DNA from: Stratiformator vulcanicus
GTDB lineage: Bacteria; Planctomycetota; Planctomycetia; Planctomycetales; Planctomycetaceae
Assembly (NCBI RefSeq): GCF_007744515.1
Contig: NZ_CP036268.1
Location: forward strand, 3,740,088 to 3,804,087
Length of the DNA stretch: 64,000 nucleotides
Direction of reading: 5' to 3'
In this document: in pieces, positions 56,606 through 64,000 of the stretch
How positions within the stretch are numbered: position 1 is the stretch's first letter
Layout of the letters: the number at the start of each line of letters is the position of its first letter
Program-made: the position numbers and the translations under genes
Notes under the pieces: model-generated
Databases searched by the model: none
Told to the model about the DNA's origin: nothing
Seen by the model: only the letters and a program-made list of their open reading frames with translations

Positions 56606-57370
56606 ATGCTCTGTAGAGCCGGCACGTCGCACGTTGCGCTTTTGGCGACCGTCATCCTGATTGGATGCACGGCTGACGGTAACGTTTCGCGCCTTGAGCA
56701 CCAGCTTCGGCGACAGGAAGACGTGATTTATTCGCTGGAGGAAAGCCTCGATCGCGCCCGCAATGAACTGACCGTCACACGACGCGAAGTCAACGAGTTG
56801 CGGACGCAGGTGGCTCAGGACGGGCCTCCCGCGATTCTCGCCGAACAGGCAGATGCACTCTACCGCGTCGAAGAGATTTCCATTTCGAAGATGCTTTCGG
56901 GAGGGCTCGACACCGACGACCGGCCCGGCGACGACGTGCTGATCGTGCATCTGGCACCGCTCGATGCCGATGGCGAGTTGATCAAACTTCCCGGCGACGT
57001 CGAAATCGAAATGCTCGATCCTCTTTCAAGCCGATCGGACCGCACGATCGGGCAATGGTCGTTTACGGCGGAAGAATCGCGTGAGTTCTGGCAGAACGGA
57101 TTGATCGCAGCCGGTTTCACCCTCCGCCTGCCGTGGCAGGGCATTCCGCAAAGCGACACGGTCGTGATCAATGCGAGATTTCGCTCCGCCGATGGTCGCG
57201 AGTTTCGGACAACCGAGACAATTCAGGTCGATCCCCCACGCGAAGACCTGATTGCCGTTCCGGCGGCCCCGGCCCCGCGTGCTCCTGCCGCACTTCCGTC
57301 GGATACCGACGAAAACCCGTTCGCCAAAGTGAGCGATCGGGAACAATCCGGCGCGACAAACCGAAATTGA
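56606..57370 (+). CDS. Coiled-coil lipoprotein of unknown function
   Basis: The 254-residue protein has a lipoprotein signal (VALLATVILIGCTAD, lipid on Cys21) and then a heptad-rich coiled coil of about 45 residues (SRLEHQLRRQEDVIYSLEES onward). A beta-rich domain follows (about 85-215) and a Pro/Ala-rich tail. No family recognised; it is likely anchored to the outer or inner membrane. Confidence 0.7.
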   Translation: MLCRAGTSHVALLATVILIGCTADGNVSRLEHQLRRQEDVIYSLEESLDRARNELTVTRREVNELRTQVAQDGPPAILAEQADALYRVEEISISKMLSGGLDTDDRPGDDVLIVHLAPLDADGELIKLPGDVEIEMLDPLSSRSDRTIGQWSFTAEESREFWQNGLIAAGFTLRLPWQGIPQSDTVVINARFRSADGREFRTTETIQVDPPREDLIAVPAAPAPRAPAALPSDTDENPFAKVSDREQSGATNRN

Positions 57371-57449
57371 GCGTCGACTTCGCATGCGGGCATTGAGCGT
57401 CGCGCAAAATCGGTAATTTGCCCGGCTGCGACTACTCGACCGTTCGCGG

Positions 57450-57776
57450 CTACCCGCCCATTTGCAACTGCCGGGCATGAGCCATCGCATCTTCGGCTTC
57501 GGGGATCTTCCCGCACCGTTGGCAGATCACAGAGAGCTGAGTGAACGAAAACGGATCGTTTGGTTCCAACTCGGTCACCTTCGTCGCGTGAGCGAGCGCC
57601 TCATCGTGCTGTCCGAGTTTTTGCAAATGAACGGCCAGCGCCGAATGCGTCAACGCATGCTCGGGCGCGAATTCGAGGATCGACTTCCATTTGGCCACGG
57701 CCCCTTCGACATCACCCGATTCCTTAATTGCCATCGCCTGATCGTACATGGCGTCGGCATTGTTCCCTTCGCTCAT
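57450..57776 (-). CDS. Small tetratricopeptide repeat protein
   Basis: The 108-residue protein has three TPR units (AKWKSILEFAPEHALTHSAL, DEALAHATKVTELEPNDPF and IPEAEDAMAHARQLQ). It has no signal peptide and is probably a protein-protein adaptor. It stands between two co-oriented genes on the other strand. Confidence 0.82.
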   Translation of the reverse strand: MSEGNNADAMYDQAMAIKESGDVEGAVAKWKSILEFAPEHALTHSALAVHLQKLGQHDEALAHATKVTELEPNDPFSFTQLSVICQRCGKIPEAEDAMAHARQLQMGG

Positions 57777-57918
57777 CGATTGCTCCTGATTTCATTCTTC
57801 GCGGAAGCGACCAGCCGACATCCCGTCGACGGCGTCCGCATTGCGACCCGTTCTCGAATTCACCACGATGCGACTCTAAACCGTTTCCCACTCCGATGGA
57901 ATCCGCCGCGGGCCAGAT

Positions 57919-59751
57919 ATGCCGCGCTCCCCCCGCAATTCCGGCGGCCGACGCAAATCGCGAGAGAATTCACCAACGCCGGACGCAGTCGTTCGCGATC
58001 GTCCGTCGCGGAGTGAAGTGCTGCTGGTACTGGCCCTGACGCTGTGCGGCATCGCGATTCGTCTCGCGTTCCCCGGTCGGATGGCGATCGAGCACTACGA
58101 TGAGGGCATTTACGCGTCGAACATTTTTTTCGGTCCCGATCAGGGGGGAACGCATCCGGCTCTTGGCCTGCACGCACCACCGGTCGTGCCGTTTCTGATC
58201 GAGATGTCGTTCGTCCTGTTCGGGATCAGCGATTTTGCCGCGATGCTCCCCGCGATTCTAATCGGCTCACTGACCGTCCCACTCGTCTGGAAGGTCGGCC
58301 GGGATTGGTTCGGACCGGGAGCGGGACTGATTTCGGCGGGCCTCATCGCAACGAGCGATATCCATGTGCTCTACAGCCGAACCGCGCTGACTGACGTGCC
58401 CGCGGCATTCTTCCTGATCGCCGGAACCTGGGCCGTCTGGAAGGCGTTGGTCGTACCCTCGGCACGTTCGGTCTTAGTCGCAGCCGTGCTGATCGCCTTG
58501 GGATGGTCGACGAAATACACGGGCTGGTTGCCGATCGCGATCGGTTGGTCGGGAGCAATCGGCTACTACGTTGTCGAATCCAACCTGCGAAAGAGTTCTT
58601 GGCGACCGTCACTGATATCAATGGCCGCCGTAACGGCACTCGCGATCGTTTGCTGGCTCCCGACACTCTATTGGACGCAGCGATTCGGCGGGATGTCGGC
58701 GGTCTCCGGTAATCAAGCCGGATACGTCGTGGCCTATTCGCAATGGGTCGTCACTTGGGCAGCGCAAGTCGTCAACCAATCTGTCTTGGAAAGTTCCGTC
58801 TCTCGTTTCGCGATTTGCGCGTCGGTGCTCGCCGCGGTGGTGATTGTCCCGGGGACGCGGTGGCGAATCGCCTCCGCCCTCGCGGTCGGCTGCGGATTGT
58901 TGATCTTCGTGATTGCGACCGGCGTCACGGCAGCGTTGTTCTTGATCGTTGTCGGCGTGTTTGGATCGGTATGCCAATTAGCATTTCCTTCCAGCAAGGA
59001 AATTCAGCGAAGCGAATCGGCCGCTGTTACTACCGGGTCGGGTACGCCACCGGAACGGCTCGCGTCTTGGATGCTCTTGGCATGGCTCTGCGGATTGATT
59101 CTAGCCGTTGGTCGCTACACGCCGTATCCACGGCTAATTTTGCCGCTGCTCTGCGCGGCCTGGCTTGCCGCAGGGCCGACCTTCATAGCCGTTGGTCGCG
59201 TGCTGACTCGTTGCGGGGACCGATGGTCAACCGCGAAACTCTTCGCGTTCGGTGGTAGCGCGCTCGTGTTGGCAGCCGTCGGATTCGCCGTAATTCCGAC
59301 TACCAATCATCTCCCTCTTGCGGTCGCACTTCAGGATCGCACTGGAACCCGTCTCGCAGCCGAAAAAGTCATTGCCGATTGCGACGGGCTTCTCGCCGCC
59401 TCGCAAGGCTCTGTCGACTATGTCATCGCGACACGCTCCGACCCGGCACTTTATTTCCACCTAATGTGCAGCACTAGAAACCGGCCGGATGTCCTGATCG
59501 GACTCAGTCCGATCTCCGCAGTCGAGCGAGTCGCGGCCCGCGGTGTTCCCGCGTACTTCGCGCGCGGGATTCATTCGAGCCAAGAGACAGCACTCACTTC
59601 AGAATTGACGAAAGCCGGTGCAGCCGCCGTCAATCTCCCGAAAATCGACTGCTCGATCAGTTCGTTCGTCGCCCTGAACTACGAGCCCGGTCTCCGCGAT
59701 CCGGACCGGCAGGGCACTGTCAGTTTGCTGAAGTTTCCTCAATCACCGTGA
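57919..59751 (+). CDS. GT39/ArnT-like membrane glycosyltransferase
   Basis: The 610-residue protein has about ten membrane segments and the dolichyl-phosphate-mannosyltransferase/ArnT layout: an external first loop with EHYDEGIYASN (the acidic DE motif) and HPALGLHAPPVVPF, then repeated hydrophobic helices. A soluble C-terminal part follows. These enzymes move sugars from lipid carriers at the periplasmic face. Acceptor unknown. Confidence 0.85.
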   Translation: MPRSPRNSGGRRKSRENSPTPDAVVRDRPSRSEVLLVLALTLCGIAIRLAFPGRMAIEHYDEGIYASNIFFGPDQGGTHPALGLHAPPVVPFLIEMSFVLFGISDFAAMLPAILIGSLTVPLVWKVGRDWFGPGAGLISAGLIATSDIHVLYSRTALTDVPAAFFLIAGTWAVWKALVVPSARSVLVAAVLIALGWSTKYTGWLPIAIGWSGAIGYYVVESNLRKSSWRPSLISMAAVTALAIVCWLPTLYWTQRFGGMSAVSGNQAGYVVAYSQWVVTWAAQVVNQSVLESSVSRFAICASVLAAVVIVPGTRWRIASALAVGCGLLIFVIATGVTAALFLIVVGVFGSVCQLAFPSSKEIQRSESAAVTTGSGTPPERLASWMLLAWLCGLILAVGRYTPYPRLILPLLCAAWLAAGPTFIAVGRVLTRCGDRWSTAKLFAFGGSALVLAAVGFAVIPTTNHLPLAVALQDRTGTRLAAEKVIADCDGLLAASQGSVDYVIATRSDPALYFHLMCSTRNRPDVLIGLSPISAVERVAARGVPAYFARGIHSSQETALTSELTKAGAAAVNLPKIDCSISSFVALNYEPGLRDPDRQGTVSLLKFPQSP

Positions 59752-59952
59752 GCGACTTCGCCATCTTGCCGAACCGGCACGATTGCGCGAAAAGGCCGGA
59801 CCGTCGCACCCGTCCCGACACGTCTGCCGGTCGTGCGGTTCTCACGTCAAATCCTGATTCCTCGGACTGATCGGTTCGATAATCTGCGTAAGCCGACGAA
59901 CGCGCCGGGCCGCAATGGATTGCAAGCCCGATCGGAACGCAGGAGCAAAGTC

Positions 59953-60957
59953 ATGGATGATCACGGTCAGCAGTCGCAGGATGCCCACGATGACCAAGCA
60001 CTGACGCCAATGCGTCGGCTGGGGCGAGGATTGAACGCCCTGCTTGGTGGCGAAGAATCCACCGAAGGTGCCGCTTCGGTCGGTGGGGCCACAGTGGAAT
60101 CGAACCACATCCACGTCGAATTGATCGACCGGAACCCGTTCCAACCGCGCAAAGACTTCGGTGAGCCGGAGATCATCGAACTGGCGACGAGTATCCGGCG
60201 TCACGGCGTGCTACAACCCCTTCTGGTCCGTCCGGCCGAAGGCCAGTACCAACTGATCGCCGGAGAACGCCGCCTGATGGCCGCCCGGCAAGTCGGATTG
60301 GAAACCGTGCCCTGCCGTGTGCTGGAGGTCGAAGATCGACTCGTCTGCGAAGTCGCGATCGAGGAGAACCTCAAACGCAAAGACCTCAACGTACTCGAAA
60401 AAGCGCAGGCTTTTCGCGACTATATCGATCGTTTCGACAGCACTGTCGAGGAACTCGCTCAGAATCTCGGTCTGAATCGCTCGACGGTCAGCAATTACAT
60501 CCGGCTGCTCGATCTGACCGAGCCGGTGAAACGGTCGATCCGCAAAGATGAAATTTCGAACGGTCACGCCAAGGCGTTGCTGACGCTCGATGCCGACGAA
60601 CAGGTCGCCCTGTGCAAACAGATTGCGAAAGAGGGACTCTCCGTCCGTGCGACCGAAAAAGCCGTCCGAGAGTTGCAAGGCCGCGGCGAATCGGCAACCG
60701 AAGCACAAACGGACGAAGCCGCGGCCGGAGTCGAAGGCGAAGAGCCGAACCCCGATGTCCTCCCGATGAATCCGGAGGGAGCCGATGACCCGCACATGAC
60801 CAGCCACGTGCAATCAATCGTCGATCAGCTTCGCGACATGCTCGGAACGAAGGTCGAAATCAAGATGCGCGGCAAAGACGCCGGCAAGATCATGATCGAC
60901 TTCAACACGAGTGAAGAATTCGAACGAATCGTCGGGCACCTGCGGTCTGCTGCCTGA
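59953..60957 (+). CDS. parB: Chromosome-partitioning protein ParB
   Basis: From ATG 59953 (AGGAG upstream) the 334-residue protein has the ParB parts in order: RRLGRGLNALLGG for ParA contact, RNPFQPRKDFGEPEI with the CTP-binding GERRLMAARQ, IEENLKRKDLN, the HTH NRSTVSNYIRLLDL and a C-terminal dimer domain ending EFERIVGHLRSA. ParA is not adjacent and no parS consensus was seen in the window. A bidirectional terminator follows. Confidence 0.95.
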   Translation: MDDHGQQSQDAHDDQALTPMRRLGRGLNALLGGEESTEGAASVGGATVESNHIHVELIDRNPFQPRKDFGEPEIIELATSIRRHGVLQPLLVRPAEGQYQLIAGERRLMAARQVGLETVPCRVLEVEDRLVCEVAIEENLKRKDLNVLEKAQAFRDYIDRFDSTVEELAQNLGLNRSTVSNYIRLLDLTEPVKRSIRKDEISNGHAKALLTLDADEQVALCKQIAKEGLSVRATEKAVRELQGRGESATEAQTDEAAAGVEGEEPNPDVLPMNPEGADDPHMTSHVQSIVDQLRDMLGTKVEIKMRGKDAGKIMIDFNTSEEFERIVGHLRSAA

Positions 60958-60991
60958 CGCCGCTGACAACGAACTGCGGGACGTCGTTGCG

Positions 60992-61026
60992 AAAACAGCC
61001 GGTCGCCTCAGGCGACCGGCTGTTTT
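60992..61026. terminator. Bidirectional terminator between parB and the DUF1559 gene
   Basis: AAAACAGCCGGTCGCC and GGCGACCGGCTGTTTT form a perfect 16-bp stem with a TCA loop. T-runs flank it on both strands, so it can end parB (+) and the convergent DUF1559 gene (-). Confidence 0.95.
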
Positions 61027-61072
61027 ATTTGGGGTATGACATCGGGATGAAGATATTCCCGTCTTTGCGGAA

Positions 61073-62374
61073 TCAGCGAATGCGTCGATTCCGCTTGGGT
61101 GGGAGTCCGACAGAACTGGTGACCTTCGCGGGCGGCAGGTCGACCGTGTCTCCGTCAAAGCCGTTGATCGCCGCAACGCCGCGGAAGCCGGGATTAAAGA
61201 ACGAATCCCCGTTCTCATCGACAAAGTTTTGCACCGACCCGTCGGCCATCAGCAGATTCAGCGACTTCTTCGACCCGGCCCCGTGCCGTGCTGCCCAGCC
61301 GCGCGAATCTTGAAGCAAGTGGTCAAGACTCTGACCATTCACCGTGCCGGGATTGGACACGTAATTCGTCATCGACGCGTCGACGTTTTCATCGTCGATG
61401 AAGCCGTCCGACTCTGCGGTGAGCGGTACTGCCGTGCCGATGTCTTTATACAGCCCGGCGACCGTGGAACCGGTAACGTAAGAGGGTCCCATCGTAAAAC
61501 TCTCGGCGAGTTCACTTCCGGAATCGAGGAAGCTCTCGTTGCGCTCATCGGTCAGCCCGGCCACTAGAGTCACGAGGGTGTTGTCCGTCGCTTTCATCTC
61601 CAGCGCCTGTGCCGGGGCTCCGCAGCCGACGAACGGCAGCGTATTCGAAAACACGCCGGAGTTGTCCATCAGCAACGTCGTCAGTGGACCGCGTGTTGCG
61701 TTCAGTGCGATCGAATTGACCGCCGTCTGATCGTCATCGATCCGCTCCAATCCGCCACGGACCAGAAACCAACTGGCCGTGTAGTTCGTGTTGTAACCAT
61801 CGCGAAGAATCGTTTGAGCAGCGGCCGGGTCGACCGAACTGCCAACCGTCAGATCGGCCCCGGCTCCGACGTCGCCGGCACTGCCGACCGTCGTTGCGAT
61901 CGTGCTCGCGCAAATTCCCGATTGGAGTTGCGACTGATAATCCTCGTCTTCGTCGGCCGCCCCCATCACGCCCGCCTCGCCGTAGTACCAAAAGTCGGAT
62001 GAACCTGCCGATCCGTTACCCGGCGCGGGATCCCCGAGCAAATGCGCCAGCGTTTCACTACCAACGGCGGTCGAACCGGGGCAGAGCATTCCGCCCGCGT
62101 CGACCGTGCTGCTATTGACCACGTCGGCAATCCATCCGTAGCTGTCCGGGCAGCCGTCAAAATGAAAGTCGGAAGCACCCGTGCAAAATCGGTTACTCGG
62201 ATCGCCGGTGGCAAACGCGTGCAGCGCGATTCCAACCTGACGCAGGTTGTTTTGGCACTCCGCTTTCCGCGCCGCCTCACGAGCGGCGAACACAGCGGGA
62301 ACCGAAATCGCGACCAGGATCGCGATGACCCCGAAAACGGCCAGCAGTTCGATCAGCGTGAAACCACGTCGCAT
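61073..62374 (-). CDS. DUF1559 pseudopilin-like protein (H-X9-DG family)
   Basis: From ATG 62374 (GGGAAT upstream) the 433-residue protein starts with a class III pilin-type signal ([25 protein letters not shown]) and the typical [23 protein letters not shown] central soluble region follows, and the C-terminus has the HX9DG motif ending in [13 protein letters not shown]. The family is strongly expanded in planctomycetes and this was a main pointer to the phylum. ATG 62398 is a second possible start. Confidence 0.92.
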   Translation of the reverse strand: MRRGFTLIELLAVFGVIAILVAISVPAVFAAREAARKAECQNNLRQVGIALHAFATGDPSNRFCTGASDFHFDGCPDSYGWIADVVNSSTVDAGGMLCPGSTAVGSETLAHLLGDPAPGNGSAGSSDFWYYGEAGVMGAADEDEDYQSQLQSGICASTIATTVGSAGDVGAGADLTVGSSVDPAAAQTILRDGYNTNYTASWFLVRGGLERIDDDQTAVNSIALNATRGPLTTLLMDNSGVFSNTLPFVGCGAPAQALEMKATDNTLVTLVAGLTDERNESFLDSGSELAESFTMGPSYVTGSTVAGLYKDIGTAVPLTAESDGFIDDENVDASMTNYVSNPGTVNGQSLDHLLQDSRGWAARHGAGSKKSLNLLMADGSVQNFVDENGDSFFNPGFRGVAAINGFDGDTVDLPPAKVTSSVGLPPKRNRRIR

Positions 62375-62704
62375 TGAAATTCCCGCGAATGAAGACATTT
62401 GATCCGAAAACGGCCAGCGGTTCTCGAGATACGAGCAATCCGAAAATTCTTCCGATCCGGATCGCGACCGCGCCACCTAGATTACGCGGAACCGGCATTC
62501 GATTCGCCCGGTCAGTACGAAATTCGCGAAATCCTCATAATTGAGAGGCTTTCCGCCATATTCGACGAGAAAGAGAGTTCGAGGTGAGTACGCGTTACCC
62601 TGAACCAATCGCCAAAATGACATGTCATGATGTCACCGCTTCGGTGACCACAGATTGCAACGATCCCGTGGCTCATCTACGATACGCTAACTGAAAGACA
62701 AACT
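62375..62704. other. Intergenic region before tRNA-Pro
   Basis: About 330 bases with no gene I can support. It carries the divergent control regions of the DUF1559 gene and the tRNA. Confidence 0.5.
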
Positions 62705-62778
62705 CGGGGCGTAGCTCAGCCTGGCAGAGCGCCTGCTTTGGGAGCAGGAGGCCGCACGTTCGAATCGTGTCGCCCCGA
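62705..62778 (+). tRNA. tRNA-Pro (anticodon TGG)
   Basis: A 74-base cloverleaf: the acceptor stem CGGGGCG pairs with CGCCCCG at 62771, the D arm contains AGCTCAGCCTGGCAGAGC, the anticodon loop TTTGGGA gives TGG, and the T arm contains GTTCGAATC. CCA is not encoded. It stands just left of a palindrome and the integron-like region. Confidence 0.96.
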
Positions 62779-63000
62779 TTTGAAGTTTCCCGGTTTGGGA
62801 TGAATGCCGCGGTGCGGTGAGTTCTCCGCTGGAATGCGAAGACGACCAGCATCAGCCGATACAGCGCGGCGGCCGACGAACATTGGCGGGTGGCTTGGGA
62901 CGGTCTTGTAGAGCCGCCCACACAGGCGCGGCCGGCCGATTATAGTTCTCAACAGCGGCGGTCGCGGCGTCCGTAGCCCCGCCGACTTTGGCGATTTCCG

Positions 63001-63030
63001 TTCCGAATAACGTGCGCACGTTATTCGGAA
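63001..63030. repeat. Perfect 30-bp palindrome
   Basis: TTCCGAATAACGTGC joined to GCACGTTATTCGGAA, with no spacer, reads the same on both strands. It contains GAATAAC and GTTATTC, which share the GTTAT core seen at the two cassette boundaries to its right. It lies 20 bases before the first boundary. Confidence 0.95.
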
Positions 63031-63049
63031 TCATTCTTTGTAAACACTA

Positions 63050-63056
63050 GTTATCT
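63050..63056 (+). other. Putative integron insertion boundary (G^TTATCT)
   Basis: GTTATCT at this point is the inverse complement of AGATAAC at 63657, extended to 10 perfectly matching bases (63050-63059 and 63654-63663). It would be the R' half of the first cassette junction. To the left no hairpin of attC type is seen, so this may be an attI site or an eroded one. Confidence 0.6.
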
Positions 63057-63740
63057 GCTAAGCATCTCATCATGACCAAATGGAACCATCCCGACCTCGG
63101 CGACTTTAAGTTCGACTGCACCGGATGGGCAAAGCAATATGACTTCGCGGCGTTCAAGCCATTCATCTATCGGTGGCACGGTCGCAACGTAGGATGCAGC
63201 AAGATCAAGCTTGAATTTGAGGCCGAGGACGAGACAGAACTTCCGTCAAAGCAAGCCGTGACCGTCGCGCGACGCGTCATCAAGAATCAAGAAACGCTGG
63301 CGAAACGGATTGCCAAAGCCGTCTGGAATGATCTCCAAGGCAAAGGCGAAGATTCAGGCATGTGGTGGCACGGAGACACAAACACAATCAACGAGATGAT
63401 TGATGCCGGCTTCAAAGATCGCAAGCGTAAACCATTTGACAAGCTGGATGACATTTATCATTTGATTGGCGGTGCATCCGTGTGGATCCGGGAGTCGATT
63501 TGGCTTTACGAGAAGCCTTCGGCAACAATCACGTTCGAAGCCGCGTTTGACATCGAACACGGCTTGGGTGTTCTAACGGATGGCAGTCGCATCTTGGGTA
63601 CGGGCTACCAAACGTCCGTCACTCCATATTTCAAAGAACAGTTCCACAAGAAAAGCAGATAACAATTCAATGCACCGGAGTTGCCGTCCGGGCTGAATCT
63701 GAAATCAACGTCGCTGACGGCAACCCGGTGATCGTGGTCG
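63051..63740 (+). mobile_element. Putative integron gene cassette 1
   Basis: A 690-base unit from G^TTATCTGC to G^TTATGC that holds one ORF starting 22 bases from its 5' edge and an attC-like site at its 3' end. The 5' boundary matches the 3' R'' box in inverse orientation, as expected for a circular cassette. The orientation (ORF and attC on the + strand) fits insertion from a site to the left. No promoter is obvious. Confidence 0.75.
63072..63662 (+). CDS. Cassette-borne protein, DUF6985-like
   Basis: The 196-residue soluble protein starts WNHPDLGDFKFDCTGWAKQYDF and carries GWAKQ, WHGRNVGCSKIKLEF and WWHGDTNTINEMIDAG further on. The opening resembles the DUF6985 family of proteins often found in polymorphic-toxin or mobile regions, but I rate that similarity as tentative. 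Its TAA stop is part of the attC R'' box (GATAACAATTC), a common economy in integron cassettes. Base composition is lower in GC than the rest of the window. Confidence 0.7.
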   Translation: MTKWNHPDLGDFKFDCTGWAKQYDFAAFKPFIYRWHGRNVGCSKIKLEFEAEDETELPSKQAVTVARRVIKNQETLAKRIAKAVWNDLQGKGEDSGMWWHGDTNTINEMIDAGFKDRKRKPFDKLDDIYHLIGGASVWIRESIWLYEKPSATITFEAAFDIEHGLGVLTDGSRILGTGYQTSVTPYFKEQFHKKSR

Positions 63741-63746
63741 TTATGC
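63657..63746 (+). other. attC-like recombination site
   Basis: The site begins AGATAACAATTC and ends CGTTATGC. Between them, CACCGGAGTTGCCGTC (63673-63688) pairs with GACGGCAACCCGGTG (63716-63730): 15 base pairs with one unpaired A at 63679 on the left arm, corresponding to an extrahelical base in the recombinogenic strand. A 27-base loop separates the arms. This combination of outer R''/R' boxes, inner arms and one bulge is the hallmark of integron attC sites. Confidence 0.8.
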
Positions 63747-63757
63747 TTAATTGAGAC

Positions 63758-64000
63758 ATGCCGAGATCACACTGGAAACTGCACCTTAACTCCGATAAGG
63801 AGAAAAACGCTACGGCGACTGTAAATCGCTGCACAAAGCTAATTAACCGCCCACCTATAGAGTCAGAAATTAAGGAGTATTCTAAGGGTGGTTTCATAGC
63901 AGATTTACAGCTCTTCCACGATGAGGAAATGCAGTGGTCTGAAGTGGTGCTAGAAGTAATAAGATTTGGAGAGTGTTTAGGTAGTGGATGGCTTTTGACC
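63758..64000 (+). CDS. Start of cassette 2 ORF (cut by window end)
   Basis: An ATG 17 bases after the G^TTATGC boundary opens an 81-codon frame that runs off the window, beginning MPRSHWKLHLNSDKEKNATA and including NRPPIESEIKEYSKGGF. I do not recognise a family. The AT-rich codons differ from most genes in the window. The short leader before the ATG (TTAATTGAGAC with a GAG) matches a cassette layout. Confidence 0.6.
   Translation, partial: MPRSHWKLHLNSDKEKNATATVNRCTKLINRPPIESEIKEYSKGGFIADLQLFHDEEMQWSEVVLEVIRFGECLGSGWLLT

Noticed and set aside
59953-60957. parS or replication origin near parB
   Set aside because: No sequence resembling TGTTTCACGTGAAACA and no DnaA-box cluster was seen, and parA, dnaA and gidA are absent.
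62705-62778. tRNA-Pro as an attachment site for a classical genomic island
   Set aside because: No direct repeat of the tRNA 3' end was seen to its right within the window, and the cassette structure at 63050 explains the foreign sequence better; an att copy beyond the edge is not excluded.

Overview
The window looks like a chromosomal segment of a member of the Planctomycetota, most likely order Planctomycetales. The pointers are a DUF1559 pseudopilin-like protein, a secreted sulfatase, zinc-ribbon/membrane fusion proteins, FHA-domain regulators and an FHA-GAF-SpoIIE phosphatase. Genes are mostly short mixed-strand operons with GC-rich codon use. No rRNA or CRISPR was seen. There is one tRNA (Pro, TGG) and the RNase P RNA.

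Layout: 1-2.0 kb has the start of rsgA, an FHA protein and rnpB. 2.3-9.6 kb is a lipoprotein followed by a co-oriented set: hpf, ptsN-type EIIA, HPr, Enzyme I, an RNase E/G and bL21. This is a phosphorelay with no sugar permease in sight. 9.7-21.9 kb holds mainly minus-strand housekeeping genes (GroES-like, MBL hydrolase, hemW, PhyH dioxygenase, FAH-family enzyme, rluD-type synthase, pyk, a lone DsbD alpha domain, MoxR ATPase). 22-25.6 kb is trpB...trpA, with a secreted protein and a ParE-type toxin-antitoxin pair between them. 25.6-34.4 kb has an NmrA-like protein, a GyrB/ParE paralogue, VOC and sulfatase genes, small membrane proteins, an ASCH protein and the SpoIIE-type phosphatase.

34.4-41.3 kb (minus strand) is an arsenic-methylation/arsenosugar gene set: arsM-like, arsS, two TVP38/TMEM64 membrane proteins and a MerA/Lpd-like flavoprotein. 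A RAYT transposase bracketed by 55-56 bp inverted hairpin repeats sits between arsM and arsS. 41.6-60.9 kb continues with a pseudopilin, a YkgJ-type Cys-cluster protein, a repeat-rich coiled-coil protein with a PD-(D/E)XK-like nuclease core next to a DUF3467 protein, nnrD, sppA, an alpha/beta hydrolase-like protein lacking its nucleophile, a SAM hydrolase, bioD, a second PhyH, truD, a GT39-like glycosyltransferase and parB.

The right edge (63.05-64.0 kb) is the most interesting part. Beyond the tRNA-Pro gene and a perfect 30-bp palindrome, the sequence has the architecture of an integron gene-cassette array: a G^TTAT boundary, a single promoterless ORF, a stop codon embedded in a TAACAATTC attC start, a 15-bp imperfect hairpin with one extrahelical base, a second G^TTATGC boundary, and a second cassette ORF running off the window. 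The 5' boundary of cassette 1 is the exact 10-bp inverse complement of its 3' R'' box, as expected for an excisable circular cassette. No integrase gene lies within the window.
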